64,000 nt of DNA, from positions 124,001 to 188,000 of the forward strand of contig JAAYHB010000021.1 in assembly GCA_012727435.1 (NCBI GenBank), written 5' to 3'. This DNA comes from Clostridiales bacterium (lineage in GTDB: Bacteria > Bacillota > Clostridia > Oscillospirales > CAG-272). A program made the position numbers and the translations under genes. Shown in pieces: positions 37,356-47,677 of the stretch; within the stretch, counting starts at the first letter, position 1, and each line of letters starts with the position of its first letter. Below the pieces are notes generated by a model. The model did no database searches, was not told the DNA's origin, and worked only from the letters and a program-made list of their open reading frames with translations.

Positions 37356-38801
37356 ATGCAGATTTACAATTCGCTGACACGGAAAAAAGAAGAGCTGATA
37401 CCGGTCGAGCCCGGGGTTATACGCATGTATACCTGCGGGCCGACCGTATATCATTATGCCCACATAGGCAACCTCCGTACATACATTACGGAGGACGTGC
37501 TTGAAAAGTACCTGAGCTACTCGGGATACGAAGTCCGGCGCGTGATGAACATCACCGACGTCGGCCACCTGACAAGCGACGCCGACACCGGCGAGGACAA
37601 GATGCTCAAAGGCGCGCGCCGCGAAAAAAAGTCGGTGATGGAGATAGCAAAATTCTACACCGACGCCTTTTTTGCCGACTGCGCAAGGCTAAATATCAAA
37701 AAGCCCGCAATCGTCGTGCCGGCCACCTCCTGCATCGACGAGTTCATCAGGGTTATCTCGGCCTTAATTGACAAGGGCTATGCATACCTTGCCGGCGGGA
37801 ACGTCTATTTCGACATCTCAAAGCTCAGGCAATACCATGTTTTCCTCGACTTTAAGAAGGAGGACCTTGCGGTCGGCGTGCGCGAGGGGGTCGGGGAAGA
37901 CAAAAACAAGAAAAACCCCGCTGACTTTGTGCTCTGGTTTGCAAAATCAAAATTTGAGGACCAGGAGCTCAAATGGGAGAGCCCCTGGGGAACCGGTTAC
38001 CCCGGCTGGCATATCGAGTGCTCCTGCATTGCCATGAAATATCTCGGCGAGCGGCTCGACATCCACTGCGGCGGAATTGACAACGCCTTCCCGCACCACA
38101 CAAACGAAATCGCGCAGAGCGAGGCCTATCTCGGGCACAAGTGGTGCAGCTTTTGGGTTCACGGAGCGCACCTGGTCAGCTCTTCCGGAAAGATGAGCAA
38201 GTCGTCGGGCGAGTTCCTCACCGTCTCGCTGCTCGAGGAAAAGGGATATAACCCCCTGGCCTATCGGTTTTTCTGTCTCGGCTCGCACTACCGCAGGTCG
38301 CTGGCCTTCTCGTGGGAAAACCTCGATAACGCCCAGACGGCCTACAACAAGCTGATCTCCCGCATAGCCGCGCTTGTACCCGAAGAAGGCGAGGTAGTTG
38401 ATACTGCGGCATTTGAGGCGCTGCGCGCTGGGTTTGTCGCGGCGCTTGACAATGACCTCAACACCTCGCTTGCCATCACCGCGGTATACGACGTGCTCAA
38501 AGCCGACACAAATCCGGCGACCAAACTGGCGCTCATCTCGGATTTTGACCGCGTGCTCTCGCTCGACCTCATTTCGGCAGCCGAGAAACTCCGGGCAGAG
38601 GAGCGCGCCGCTGTCAAAGAAGAAGCGGCAGAAGACGACCCCTTTGTCGCCGAGATTCTGCGCCTGATTGCCGAGCGTGCCGAGGCCAAAAAGGCAAAGA
38701 ACTATTCAAAGGCCGACCAAATCCGCGCAGAGCTTGCCGCGCGGGGCGTGATTCTCACCGACACGCCGACCGGCACTACTTTTAAAATCACAAAACAATG
38801 A
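37356..38801 (+). CDS. cysS: Cysteinyl-tRNA synthetase
   Basis: MYTCGPTVYHYAHIGN (HIGH), KMSKSSGEF (KMSKS), GWHIECSCIAMKYLG. Confidence 0.97.
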   Translation: MQIYNSLTRKKEELIPVEPGVIRMYTCGPTVYHYAHIGNLRTYITEDVLEKYLSYSGYEVRRVMNITDVGHLTSDADTGEDKMLKGARREKKSVMEIAKFYTDAFFADCARLNIKKPAIVVPATSCIDEFIRVISALIDKGYAYLAGGNVYFDISKLRQYHVFLDFKKEDLAVGVREGVGEDKNKKNPADFVLWFAKSKFEDQELKWESPWGTGYPGWHIECSCIAMKYLGERLDIHCGGIDNAFPHHTNEIAQSEAYLGHKWCSFWVHGAHLVSSSGKMSKSSGEFLTVSLLEEKGYNPLAYRFFCLGSHYRRSLAFSWENLDNAQTAYNKLISRIAALVPEEGEVVDTAAFEALRAGFVAALDNDLNTSLAITAVYDVLKADTNPATKLALISDFDRVLSLDLISAAEKLRAEERAAVKEEAAEDDPFVAEILRLIAERAEAKKAKNYSKADQIRAELAARGVILTDTPTGTTFKITKQ

Positions 38802-39325
38802 GCGATATAAAAAAAGAGCCGTCGGGCCGGCTTTGCGGGGAAATTGCCCGCTACCTGTTCTTCGGGGTGCTGACCACGTTTGTCGGCTGGGCGGTCTATT
38901 TTACGCTGCTCTGGGGCGGCCGGGCGTTGTTTGATATCCCCGCCGACGACACGACAAGCGCAGCCTACTTGGGTGTATATACCGTGGCGCAGATCATACA
39001 GTGGGTCTGCGCGGTGCTTTTCGCCTTTTTTACCAACCGAAAATGGGTATTCACCTACGCCGACAGAAGTACGGGCGTCATGTCTCAGCTGGCGGTCTTC
39101 GCCGGGGGGCGGCTGCTCACTCTCGGGCTCGATTATCTGGTAACCCTCCTTGGCACCAACGGGCTGGCAGCGCTCTTGCCCGGTCTGTCGGGCGTCTATG
39201 TCGGCGCACTCGACAGGACCGTAAACTTCGCCGAGGTCCTCTCAAAGATTGCCGCGGCGGTTGTCGTTATAATCGTGAATTATATTTTCAGCAAACTTTT
39301 TGTCTTCCGGAAAAAAGGGAAGTAA
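38798..39325 (+). CDS. GtrA-family membrane protein
   Basis: Four TM, YLFFGVLTTFVGWAVYF, ...FTNRKWVF, NYIFSKLFVF. Confidence 0.88.
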   Translation: MSDIKKEPSGRLCGEIARYLFFGVLTTFVGWAVYFTLLWGGRALFDIPADDTTSAAYLGVYTVAQIIQWVCAVLFAFFTNRKWVFTYADRSTGVMSQLAVFAGGRLLTLGLDYLVTLLGTNGLAALLPGLSGVYVGALDRTVNFAEVLSKIAAAVVVIIVNYIFSKLFVFRKKGK

Positions 39326-39443
39326 AAAGCTCCCCCAGCGGGCGCATTTCCGGCGCCCGCAGCTTAGGTTCTCCATATAATCCTGCCGGGCGCTTGTCTG
39401 CAAATAATTCGGGGCAAAAATCAGACGATTTTTGCCCCTTTTT

Positions 39444-41042
39444 TTATTTGTCCCACTTATCGGAGAGTGCATTTATCTGGGCTGTAAACTTTGCCAGGTC
39501 CTTGTTGGCGCCGCCGCGGTTTTTCTCTATTACCTCGAGCAGCCGCCGCCCGGCCAGAAGCAGCCGTTCAAAGGCCGCCTGATTCCTTGCCGCCGCGATC
39601 TCCTTCTTTATCTTGACCATGTTGCCGGGTGCTGTCAGCCGGTCGGCTGCAAGGTCATATTCGGCGCCGTTGTAGGGTGCGAGGGTCCTGTACCCCAGTC
39701 TGTCCGAGATGGTCTGCGCAAAAACATCGCAGACGTCGTCGCTGCAGTGGTTGACAAACACGCGTTGCGGCGCGGAGCTGAGGCTGCCGAGCCAGTCGAG
39801 CAGAATCCCCACGTCGGCGTGTGCGCTGATACCCCTGAGGGTCTCAATTCTGGCCCTGACCGCAATTTTCTCTCCGAAGAGCTTCACGGTCTTGGCGCCG
39901 TCCTGCAATATCCTGCCGAGCGAGCCCTCGGTCTGATATCCGACAAAGAGCACCGTGCACTCCTGCCGCCAGAGGTTGTGCTTTAAGTGATGCCGTATGC
40001 GGCCGGCCTCGCACATTCCTGAGGCTGAAATAATTATTTTCGGTGTTTTATCCTCGTTTATCAGTTTGGATTCGTCGCTTGTGACCGAAAGCCTCAACCC
40101 CGGGAAACTTATCGGATTGATACCCGCTTCGACCAGCGCGAGCGTTTCGGCGTCATAGTATTCGGTCATGTCGTCGGTGTATATGTGGGTCGCCTCGATG
40201 GCAAGCGGACTGTCGAGCCAGACCGGGAAGTCGCCGTGACCCTTTATGAGCTGCCGTTCCTTGATTATCCTTAAGAGATACAAAATCTCCTGCGTCCGCC
40301 CGACCGCAAACGCGGGGATGACGACATTTCCGCCCCGGTCGAGCGTGCTCTGTATTATTTCGGTGAGCTGTCCGACGTAGTCGGGGCGCTCGCCGTGCGA
40401 GCGGTCTCCGTATGTACCTTCTATCACCACATAATCGGCAAACCGGGGCTTTACGGGATTGCGGAGCAACGGCCGGTCGACATTTCCGAGGTCGCCCGAA
40501 AAGAGCAGAACTATGGTTTTGCCGCCCTCGGTGATCGTCAGCTCGATTGAAGCCGAGCCGAGCAGGTGCCCTGCATCAATAAACCGTGCCGAAATACCGT
40601 CGGCTATCTTTACCTGCTCCCCGTAGCTGCAGGTCGAGAAAAGCGGCATGGTTTTTTCAACATCGGCAATGGTATAAAGCGGGGTATACGGTGGATCGCC
40701 GGCGCGCGCCGCCTTGCGGTTTCGCCACTCGGCTTCAAGTCCCTGAATGTATGCCGAATCAAGCAGCATAATACTGCAAAGCCGCCTTGTCGCCTCGGTC
40801 GAATATATCGGCCCCGAGTAGCCGTTTGCCACAAGATAGGGGATTTTCCCCGAATGATCGATATGCGCGTGGGTCAGCAGGATGCAGTCGATGTCTGCCG
40901 GATTTACCGGGCAGTCGCAATTCTCGTAAATATCGGGCCCCTGCTCAAGCCCGCAGTCGATCAGGATGTTCTTCCCGCAGGCAGAAAGCATCGTCGACGA
41001 GCCGGTAACCTCGCGGGCCGCGCCCAGAAATGTAAGTTTCAC
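39444..41042 (-). CDS. MBL-fold, beta-CASP RNA-specificity domain metallo-hydrolase
   Basis: LLTHAHIDHSGKIP, SGDLG, IISASGMCEAGRIRHHLKHNL, HADVGILLDWL. Confidence 0.93.
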   Translation of the reverse strand: MKLTFLGAAREVTGSSTMLSACGKNILIDCGLEQGPDIYENCDCPVNPADIDCILLTHAHIDHSGKIPYLVANGYSGPIYSTEATRRLCSIMLLDSAYIQGLEAEWRNRKAARAGDPPYTPLYTIADVEKTMPLFSTCSYGEQVKIADGISARFIDAGHLLGSASIELTITEGGKTIVLLFSGDLGNVDRPLLRNPVKPRFADYVVIEGTYGDRSHGERPDYVGQLTEIIQSTLDRGGNVVIPAFAVGRTQEILYLLRIIKERQLIKGHGDFPVWLDSPLAIEATHIYTDDMTEYYDAETLALVEAGINPISFPGLRLSVTSDESKLINEDKTPKIIISASGMCEAGRIRHHLKHNLWRQECTVLFVGYQTEGSLGRILQDGAKTVKLFGEKIAVRARIETLRGISAHADVGILLDWLGSLSSAPQRVFVNHCSDDVCDVFAQTISDRLGYRTLAPYNGAEYDLAADRLTAPGNMVKIKKEIAAARNQAAFERLLLAGRRLLEVIEKNRGGANKDLAKFTAQINALSDKWDK

Positions 41043-41198
41043 AAAAAAGCCCCCAAAAGATTATTTTCTTTATTTTGATTATATCATCTTTCGGGCGAAG
41101 TGGCAAGGAATTTTAGGATTCTGCCGCCCTTTTGCCGAAAAATTGTTGCTTTTTTTGCAGCGGGTGGCTATAATTTCAGGTGAACAAAAAACCGTGAG

Positions 41199-42212
41199 GT
41201 GACTGAACATATGTTTATTGCTGTGGACTGCGGGGCCACCAACATGCGCTGCCGGCTGTTTGACGGGTACGAGATTCTCGACGAAACCCGACGGGAGGCC
41301 GGAGCCCGCAACACCGCCTTTGAGGGAACCTCCGCCCCCCTCAAGGCCGCGCTTATCTCCTCGGTAAAAGAGCTGCTCGAGCGCAACTCGCTCAAGGAAA
41401 ACGACATTGAAGTAGTCCTCTCCTCGGGGGTCCTTGCCTCGGATATGGGTATATATAACTTGGCCCACGCCAAGGCGCCGGCCGGCATCAAGGAGAGCGC
41501 CGCAGCCGCCCGGCTTGAGGTAATGGAGGAGATAACCAGAATCCCGATTTTCTTTATTCCCGGCGTAAAGACGCTTCCCGACCCCAACGAGCGTGACGAG
41601 GAGAAAAAGCTCTTTTTGCGCGACTCGATGAGCGGCGAGGAGTGCGAGACATACGGAATAATGGCTCAGCTCGGCCTTACCGGGAATTTTGTCATAACCC
41701 TGCCCGGCTCATACAACAAGGCCATCGAGGTTGACGGCACCGGCAGAATTGTATCGATTATCACCGGAATGTGCGGCGAATTTATCGCCGCCATGTCGGG
41801 GCACACGGTGCTGCGTCATTCTCTGCCCCAACCTGTGATAAGGACGATAATCCCCGAAAAGCTTGTATTGGGCTTTGACTACTGCTCGCGCCACGGCGTC
41901 TCACTCTCGCTGATCAAAGCCCGCATGGTGCAGACTCTCGGCGACTGGAGCTGCGACGAGGCGGCAAATTTCTTTGTCGGCGCCCTGTTGCGCGACGACA
42001 TACTTTCGGTAAAGATGACCTGCCGGCCTAAGACCCGCGACATAAAGGTAATTGTCGGAGGCGGCAGGCCGTTGCGCAAGATTTTCGTCATCCTGCTCCG
42101 GCATGCCGGAGTTGATAACATCGTCGAGGTCGATGACGAGACGGCGCGGCGCGCGCCGGCAATAGGCGCTCTTAAGGTTTACGAGGAGTATCTTGCCAAT
42201 CACCGAGGATAA
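41199..42212 (+). CDS. 2-dehydro-3-deoxygalactonokinase (DgoK)-like kinase
   Basis: FIAVDCGATNMRCRLFDGYEILDETRREAGARNTAF, DSMSGEECETYGI; ASKHA DgoK pattern. Confidence 0.8.
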   Translation: MTEHMFIAVDCGATNMRCRLFDGYEILDETRREAGARNTAFEGTSAPLKAALISSVKELLERNSLKENDIEVVLSSGVLASDMGIYNLAHAKAPAGIKESAAAARLEVMEEITRIPIFFIPGVKTLPDPNERDEEKKLFLRDSMSGEECETYGIMAQLGLTGNFVITLPGSYNKAIEVDGTGRIVSIITGMCGEFIAAMSGHTVLRHSLPQPVIRTIIPEKLVLGFDYCSRHGVSLSLIKARMVQTLGDWSCDEAANFFVGALLRDDILSVKMTCRPKTRDIKVIVGGGRPLRKIFVILLRHAGVDNIVEVDDETARRAPAIGALKVYEEYLANHRG

Positions 42213-42315
42213 ATTTTATACACATCAAAAAGGCCGCATCAAACCTGATGCGGTCTTTTGTATTCGGTGTGTTGCGGAGTAAAACCTCTGCAAAACACAG
42301 CGTTTTTGGGGATTA

Positions 42316-43741
42316 TTATCGGGATTGCCGCCTTTTCTTCTGCTGCATCACAATGATCACAGCGGCAGATACTGTTGTAACGAGGCCGGCTCCCGGACTT
42401 AACACCGATTTGCAGCTCTTTTTGGTATCGTCGGTGGGTGCCGTCGTTGTATCCCCGGCTGTTGTGGTCTCGTCGGGCAAAGGCGCTGTGGTGGTATCCT
42501 CGGCGGTTGTGGTATCTTCGACCGGGGCGGTTGTGGTTTCATCTGGTTGAGCCGTTGTGGTCTCTGCCGGCGTGGTCTCGGCCGGTTTGTATTCGGTAGT
42601 GCTGACAGCGGCGGGCTTTGTCAGGTCGACGGCGGCCGCAAGCTCGCGGGCATCATAGTAATTATATGAGCTGAAGCCGTCACCCCAAAAGGTTTTGATG
42701 ATTATCGGATATATAGCCGAGTCGATGCCGGTGTTCGCGGCAAAGGCGTCTCCGAGTTTTGATATAATAGAGCTCACATTGTTCAGCGTAAACTCGGTTC
42801 CCTTTTCAAGCGAGGGGTTTATGACTGCGGTGTTTGTCTGGCAGCCGCTCAGATAGTAGCAGTTTTCAACCGAATTAATCGCGCTCTGGGTCGGGTTTCC
42901 GACTGTTGCCGAAAAACAGCACTTCCCTGTCAGCTGCCCGAAGGTAATGCTGTTTACGACCGGGCAGTTGTCTTTCTGGTAGTGCCCTACAATTCCTCCT
43001 ACCGAGCCGTGGGAATCGCTGTCGGTACAGGGCTCGGCGGTTATGTCTCCGTAGTTGATACAGTTGAGTATACAGTATTCGGCTCCGGTGTTGGTCTGTT
43101 GTGTCCCGACTATACCTCCGGCGCGGTTATGGGCGATGTTGATTGAGGCATAATTGACGCAGTTCTGTATCGTCCCCAAATCCCTGTTCTGTCCTACAAG
43201 CCCGCCTATATGGTATGCGGCCTTGATCGAGCCTGCCGTGGAGCAGTTTGTTATCGTTCCGTGGTTCAGCCCGCTGATCATTCCTACATATTGCGCGACC
43301 GGGTTGTTTATCGTGCCGTATACATGGCAGTTATTCTATTATGCCGTAGTTTACCCCGCATATCGCATCGACGTTGTCATACTGCACATCCTTTGCGGTT
43401 ATTGAAAAATTATACAGACATAAGTTCTTTATAGTCCCTTCATTTTGCATGAACAGGCCGCCGACGCGGTTCATATATGACTCGCAGGACAAATTCATAA
43501 TGATATATCCATTGCCGTCAAGAACCCCCTTGAACGGGTCGGTGCCAATAGAATCCCATTCAAAGCCGGTAAGGTCAATGTTTTGGGTAAGATAATAGTT
43601 ACCAGACAAATTTTTGCCGATATCGGCCAGATCCTGCGGCGTGGATATCGGTATCCACTCCTCTGCGGCGCTTGCCGGCAGCAATGTGAGAGACCAGGAT
43701 ATAAGTAAAAGCGACAAAATCACAGGTATCAACCTTTTCAT
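42316..43741 (-). pseudogene. GLUG-motif surface protein, frameshifted into two ORFs (43331-43741 and 42316-43281)
   Basis: Removing one base near 43333 gives continuous GVNYGIIENCHVYGTINNPVAQYVGMISGLNHGTI; N-part has a signal peptide, C-part has a Thr-rich stalk, TM and KKKRR tail. Confidence 0.8.
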
Positions 43742-44059
43742 CTTTCAAGCCTCCCATGTTTTATTTTGACAATCACATTATAACAAACACCCCCCGAAAC
43801 TGTCAAATCAGGCCGCGCTGGGAGGTTTTCTAAATAATATATCATTTTTGTGTAAAGCTTTGCGGCAGGCTGCGATTCTTCAGAATTATAGAGGCAAAAT
43901 AAACAAAAACAAGTCTTGTTCACAGAAATTCTATGAAAAATTTTAAATTAGTTAACTATTTAGCTACAGTTCAGAAATATTTCGTTCACATAAACTGCCG
44001 GGTTTGGTTTATTATAATAATGCCGGCAACAACCGGGGCTGTTAATTTGATATAACAAA

Positions 44060-45142
44060 TTACACAAGAGGAGCAGTTGAAAAGCCCTCTACAAGCGTGG
44101 GAGCAATTGCCAGCGACTCACATTCGGAGGCAGGCTTGCCCTCCATGCGCTCACACAAAATACGCACCGCGTGGGCGGCGATTCCCTCGGCATCCTGATG
44201 TATGTGCGTCGGCTCCTCGGCGGGATTGCCGAGTAGTCCAGAGCGGTCAACCGCAATTACCGAAACATCGCCGGGACAGCTTTGGCCGGCGGCGCTCAGC
44301 TCGCCGCGCAGGAGATTCCATGTGTAGGCATTAAGGCAGATATAGGCGGTGGCCAGCCGCCGGCGGACAATATCGCGCAGCCTCTGCATCTCCTCAGGGC
44401 GCCTCATCTCGGTGATTATAAGGGCGGGATTGACCATAATATTCCGATCGGCCATGGCGCCGAGAAAGCCCGAGATCCGGTCTGTCAGCGAAATCGTGTA
44501 GCTTGAGTTGTGCGAACAGAGGGCAATCTTGGTATGTCCGAGGTCGGCAAGATAGGATACCGCAAGCCGGGCTGCCATTTTATTGTCGGTCTGTACGCAC
44601 GGAATACCGAGGCCGGGCAGGTCATGGTCTACAAGTACAAGCGGAAATGACGCCTCGCTGAGCGATATAAGCCTGCGGTTATATGCTCCCAGACTGCAGG
44701 GATAAATCAAAATCCCCGCGGTCTGCCCATCAGAGAGAAATCCTATTATGTCTTCTTCTGTTGCAAGGTCGTTTTCGGAGTAATAAAGAGAGCAGACAAG
44801 TCCCCTTTTCCGGGCTTCGGCAATTGTGGCCTGGGCGAGATATGCCGAATAGGGCGTGAGAACCCGCGGGAGCACAAAGGCAATATTTCTTTTGGCACCG
44901 GCAGGGGGTTCGGGCGGATAGGCCACAAAGCTGCCGCGGCCCGACTTGCGGGTTATCTTCCCCTCCGCTGCAAGGCGCGACAGAGCGTTTACCGCGACAA
45001 TCCGGCTGACCTTATACATATCCGACAGTTCCTTCTCGGTAGGCAGCCTGCTGCCGGGACGAAGCTCGCCCGATTCTATCTTCTGACATATGTCATTTAT
45101 GATCTGCCGGTATTTCGGTGTAGTCTTCATAATATGCTCCAA
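44060..45142 (-). CDS. GntR-family regulator with LacI-type ligand-binding domain
   Basis: N-terminal wHTH (ESGELRPGSRLPTEKELSDMYKVSR), C-terminal periplasmic-binding-like domain. Confidence 0.9.
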   Translation of the reverse strand: MEHIMKTTPKYRQIINDICQKIESGELRPGSRLPTEKELSDMYKVSRIVAVNALSRLAAEGKITRKSGRGSFVAYPPEPPAGAKRNIAFVLPRVLTPYSAYLAQATIAEARKRGLVCSLYYSENDLATEEDIIGFLSDGQTAGILIYPCSLGAYNRRLISLSEASFPLVLVDHDLPGLGIPCVQTDNKMAARLAVSYLADLGHTKIALCSHNSSYTISLTDRISGFLGAMADRNIMVNPALIITEMRRPEEMQRLRDIVRRRLATAYICLNAYTWNLLRGELSAAGQSCPGDVSVIAVDRSGLLGNPAEEPTHIHQDAEGIAAHAVRILCERMEGKPASECESLAIAPTLVEGFSTAPLV

Positions 45143-45245
45143 ATGACATGTTTTATATGAAAGTTATTATATCATTTACAGCGATGGCTTGCAACCGGTT
45201 TTTTGTTCCCTGTTGTGCAAAAGTGTGGTATAATAGAGGTAGCCG

Positions 45246-46034
45246 ATGAGTGTAAAATTAAAGGTGATGTCCTTCAATCTCAGGATGAACACACAAAAGG
45301 ACGGCATCAACGCCTTCCCTAACAGAAAAGAGCGGATTCTTGATGTGATTGCCCGGGAATCCCCCGATATAATCGGTTTTCAGGAAGTGACCGACGAGAT
45401 TCGCCTCTGGCTGCGCGAGAAGCTGCAGGATTACATAATTGTCGGCTGCGGGCGCATGGCCGACCTTCACGGGGAATCTGTCCCGATTGCATACAAAAAG
45501 GATATCTTTGAGCTTCTCAAATACGAGGTTCACTGGCTGTCGCCGACGCCAAATATACCCGGCTCACGGTTTGAAAATCTCGGACAAAGCCGCTGGCCGC
45601 GGATTTTCACGGCAGCATACCTGAAGCACAATGACAAAAGCGGCATTTTCCTTGTTTGCAACGCCCACACAGACCACCTAAGTGCCGCCGCGCGGCTCAA
45701 ATCCGGCGAGCAGATTGCCAACTATATTTCGGCCTTTGGCGGCAGGGTGATACTCACCGGCGACTTCAACGCGCCGCCCGACGCCGAGGAGATAAAGGTT
45801 ATAACCCAAAATAAAAAATTCCCGCTCAAGGATGCAACTGCAGGAATCGGCGGCACATATCACGGGTTCGGTGAGCTTTCGGGAGACAAAAAAACCAAGA
45901 TTGACTATATCTTCACAAACTTCGAATATGTCGCCGCCGAGAGTCACACGGTACCCGACCCGCACGAGGGCGGCGTTTGGTATTCCGACCACCATGCGGC
46001 GGTGTCAAGTATAATTATAATGGAGGAGGGGTAA
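45246..46034 (+). CDS. Endonuclease/exonuclease/phosphatase family protein
   Basis: VMSFNLRMN, IIGFQEV, LTGDFNAPP, DYIFTN, SDHHAAVS. Confidence 0.92.
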   Translation: MSVKLKVMSFNLRMNTQKDGINAFPNRKERILDVIARESPDIIGFQEVTDEIRLWLREKLQDYIIVGCGRMADLHGESVPIAYKKDIFELLKYEVHWLSPTPNIPGSRFENLGQSRWPRIFTAAYLKHNDKSGIFLVCNAHTDHLSAAARLKSGEQIANYISAFGGRVILTGDFNAPPDAEEIKVITQNKKFPLKDATAGIGGTYHGFGELSGDKKTKIDYIFTNFEYVAAESHTVPDPHEGGVWYSDHHAAVSSIIIMEEG

Positions 46035-46038
46035 GGCT

Positions 46039-47532
46039 ATGAAAAAAAAGGTCAAGAGTCTAGCGCTGATTATGGTTTTGGCTATAATCTGCTCGCTTAC
46101 AGCCGCCTGCACGAACAACAGGGATGACGGCGGCGACATGTCAAACGTCGGAGACAACACCGAAGATACGGGTACCGCCCCGGACGAAAGCAGCGATAAC
46201 CTGCGCGACAACCTTCCGAAAGACCTTAACTTCAACAACCAGACGGTAAATATCCTTTACTGGAGCGACGTTGAACTTCCCGAATTTTTTGCCGACGGGG
46301 AACCCGGCGACAGGGTAAACGACGCGATATATCAAAGGAACCTTGAGACCGAGGAAAGAATCGGAGTTAAGCTTAATTTCATCGGCCAGCCCGGGCGGAA
46401 TACCGCCCTGAACGACTATACGAGAAGGGTGGGCAACAGCATTTCGGCGGGCGACCATGAGTTTGACATTATGGCCGCCTACAGCCAGACGGTCGCCAAC
46501 CTGACCTACAACGGCTACTGCTCCGATCTGTCGGACACACCATACATTGACCTTGACATGCCGTGGTGGCCGGCAACGCTTACAAACGAGGCCACTGTAG
46601 GCGGGAAACTTTATTTCGTGTCGGGCGACATTTCGACAAACCTGCTCTATTTCATGTACGCCACCTTCTTCAACAAAGACCTCATCGCACAGTTCAGCCT
46701 TGAAAACCCCTATGAGCTGGTTGCCGAAAACAAGTGGACGCTCGACAAATACATAGAAATGTGCAGCGGGCTATACAGCGATCTCAACGCCAACGGCATC
46801 AAGGACTACGGCGACAGGTTCGGCACAATAATTCCCTGGCTTTCGATTGACGCCTTTTTCTACGGTTCCGGGCTGCGGACCACCGACAAAAATAGCGACG
46901 GAACGCTGATTATCTCCCCGAGTTACTCAAGCGAAAAAGCAATAGACCTTGTGGTCAAGCTTAACGATATCCTGTTCCGCAGCGACGACGGCCTTTGGAT
47001 GAGGGAGGATACCGGAACAATAAACGAACAGTTCTCAAGCGGCCTGGTTCTGCTCTTTACCCAGCGCACCAAAGATGTTTTCTTGAACTTCTCGAAGGCA
47101 AGCGACCTGAGCTTCGGGGTCGTACCGGTACCCAAATATAATTCGACACAGGCAAATTACATTACCTGCGTCGGCAATCCCTTCACTCTCTATGCGGTAG
47201 CCATCAACATCAGGGACATGGATCTGGCAAGCGCGACGCTCGAAGCGCTGGCGTCGGCAGCCTACCGGACGACCACCCCCGCAATATTTGAGGTTACACT
47301 CAAAATCAAGTATTCGGACGACCCGACCGCGGCGGGCATGTATGACCTCGTCCGCGAGGGAGTCGTGTTTGACCTCGGCAGGATTTACGGAATGGTCCTC
47401 GATAACCTCACCCAGACAAGATTCCGCAACCTTGTGGGATCCGGCTCGACCTCCTGGGCATCCGAGTATGCAGGTTTTCAGAAAGCGCTGGACCGCCTGC
47501 TCGATTCGCTCAATAACAAGCTGGTCAACTGA
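46039..47532 (+). CDS. Extracellular solute-binding lipoprotein
   Basis: Lipobox LTAACTNN; NPYELVAENKWTLDKYIEM shared with 49984-51459. Confidence 0.85.
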   Translation: MKKKVKSLALIMVLAIICSLTAACTNNRDDGGDMSNVGDNTEDTGTAPDESSDNLRDNLPKDLNFNNQTVNILYWSDVELPEFFADGEPGDRVNDAIYQRNLETEERIGVKLNFIGQPGRNTALNDYTRRVGNSISAGDHEFDIMAAYSQTVANLTYNGYCSDLSDTPYIDLDMPWWPATLTNEATVGGKLYFVSGDISTNLLYFMYATFFNKDLIAQFSLENPYELVAENKWTLDKYIEMCSGLYSDLNANGIKDYGDRFGTIIPWLSIDAFFYGSGLRTTDKNSDGTLIISPSYSSEKAIDLVVKLNDILFRSDDGLWMREDTGTINEQFSSGLVLLFTQRTKDVFLNFSKASDLSFGVVPVPKYNSTQANYITCVGNPFTLYAVAINIRDMDLASATLEALASAAYRTTTPAIFEVTLKIKYSDDPTAAGMYDLVREGVVFDLGRIYGMVLDNLTQTRFRNLVGSGSTSWASEYAGFQKALDRLLDSLNNKLVN

Positions 47533-47677
47533 ACCAACATGAAGTAAAACAATCCTGACCTGTTGTCGTCACTTCGGATTATTTAGCCGGTTGTGGCTTC
47601 AACAGGTCTTTTTCCACATATTACTTGAAAAATCGTGTGCGGCGGGGTATAATGAAGTCACATAAAAAAAGGAGGAA

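Noticed and set aside
42430-42570. Short tandem repeats resembling a CRISPR or VNTR
   Set aside because: Explained as codon repeats of the Thr-rich stalk of the GLUG protein; no regular spacers
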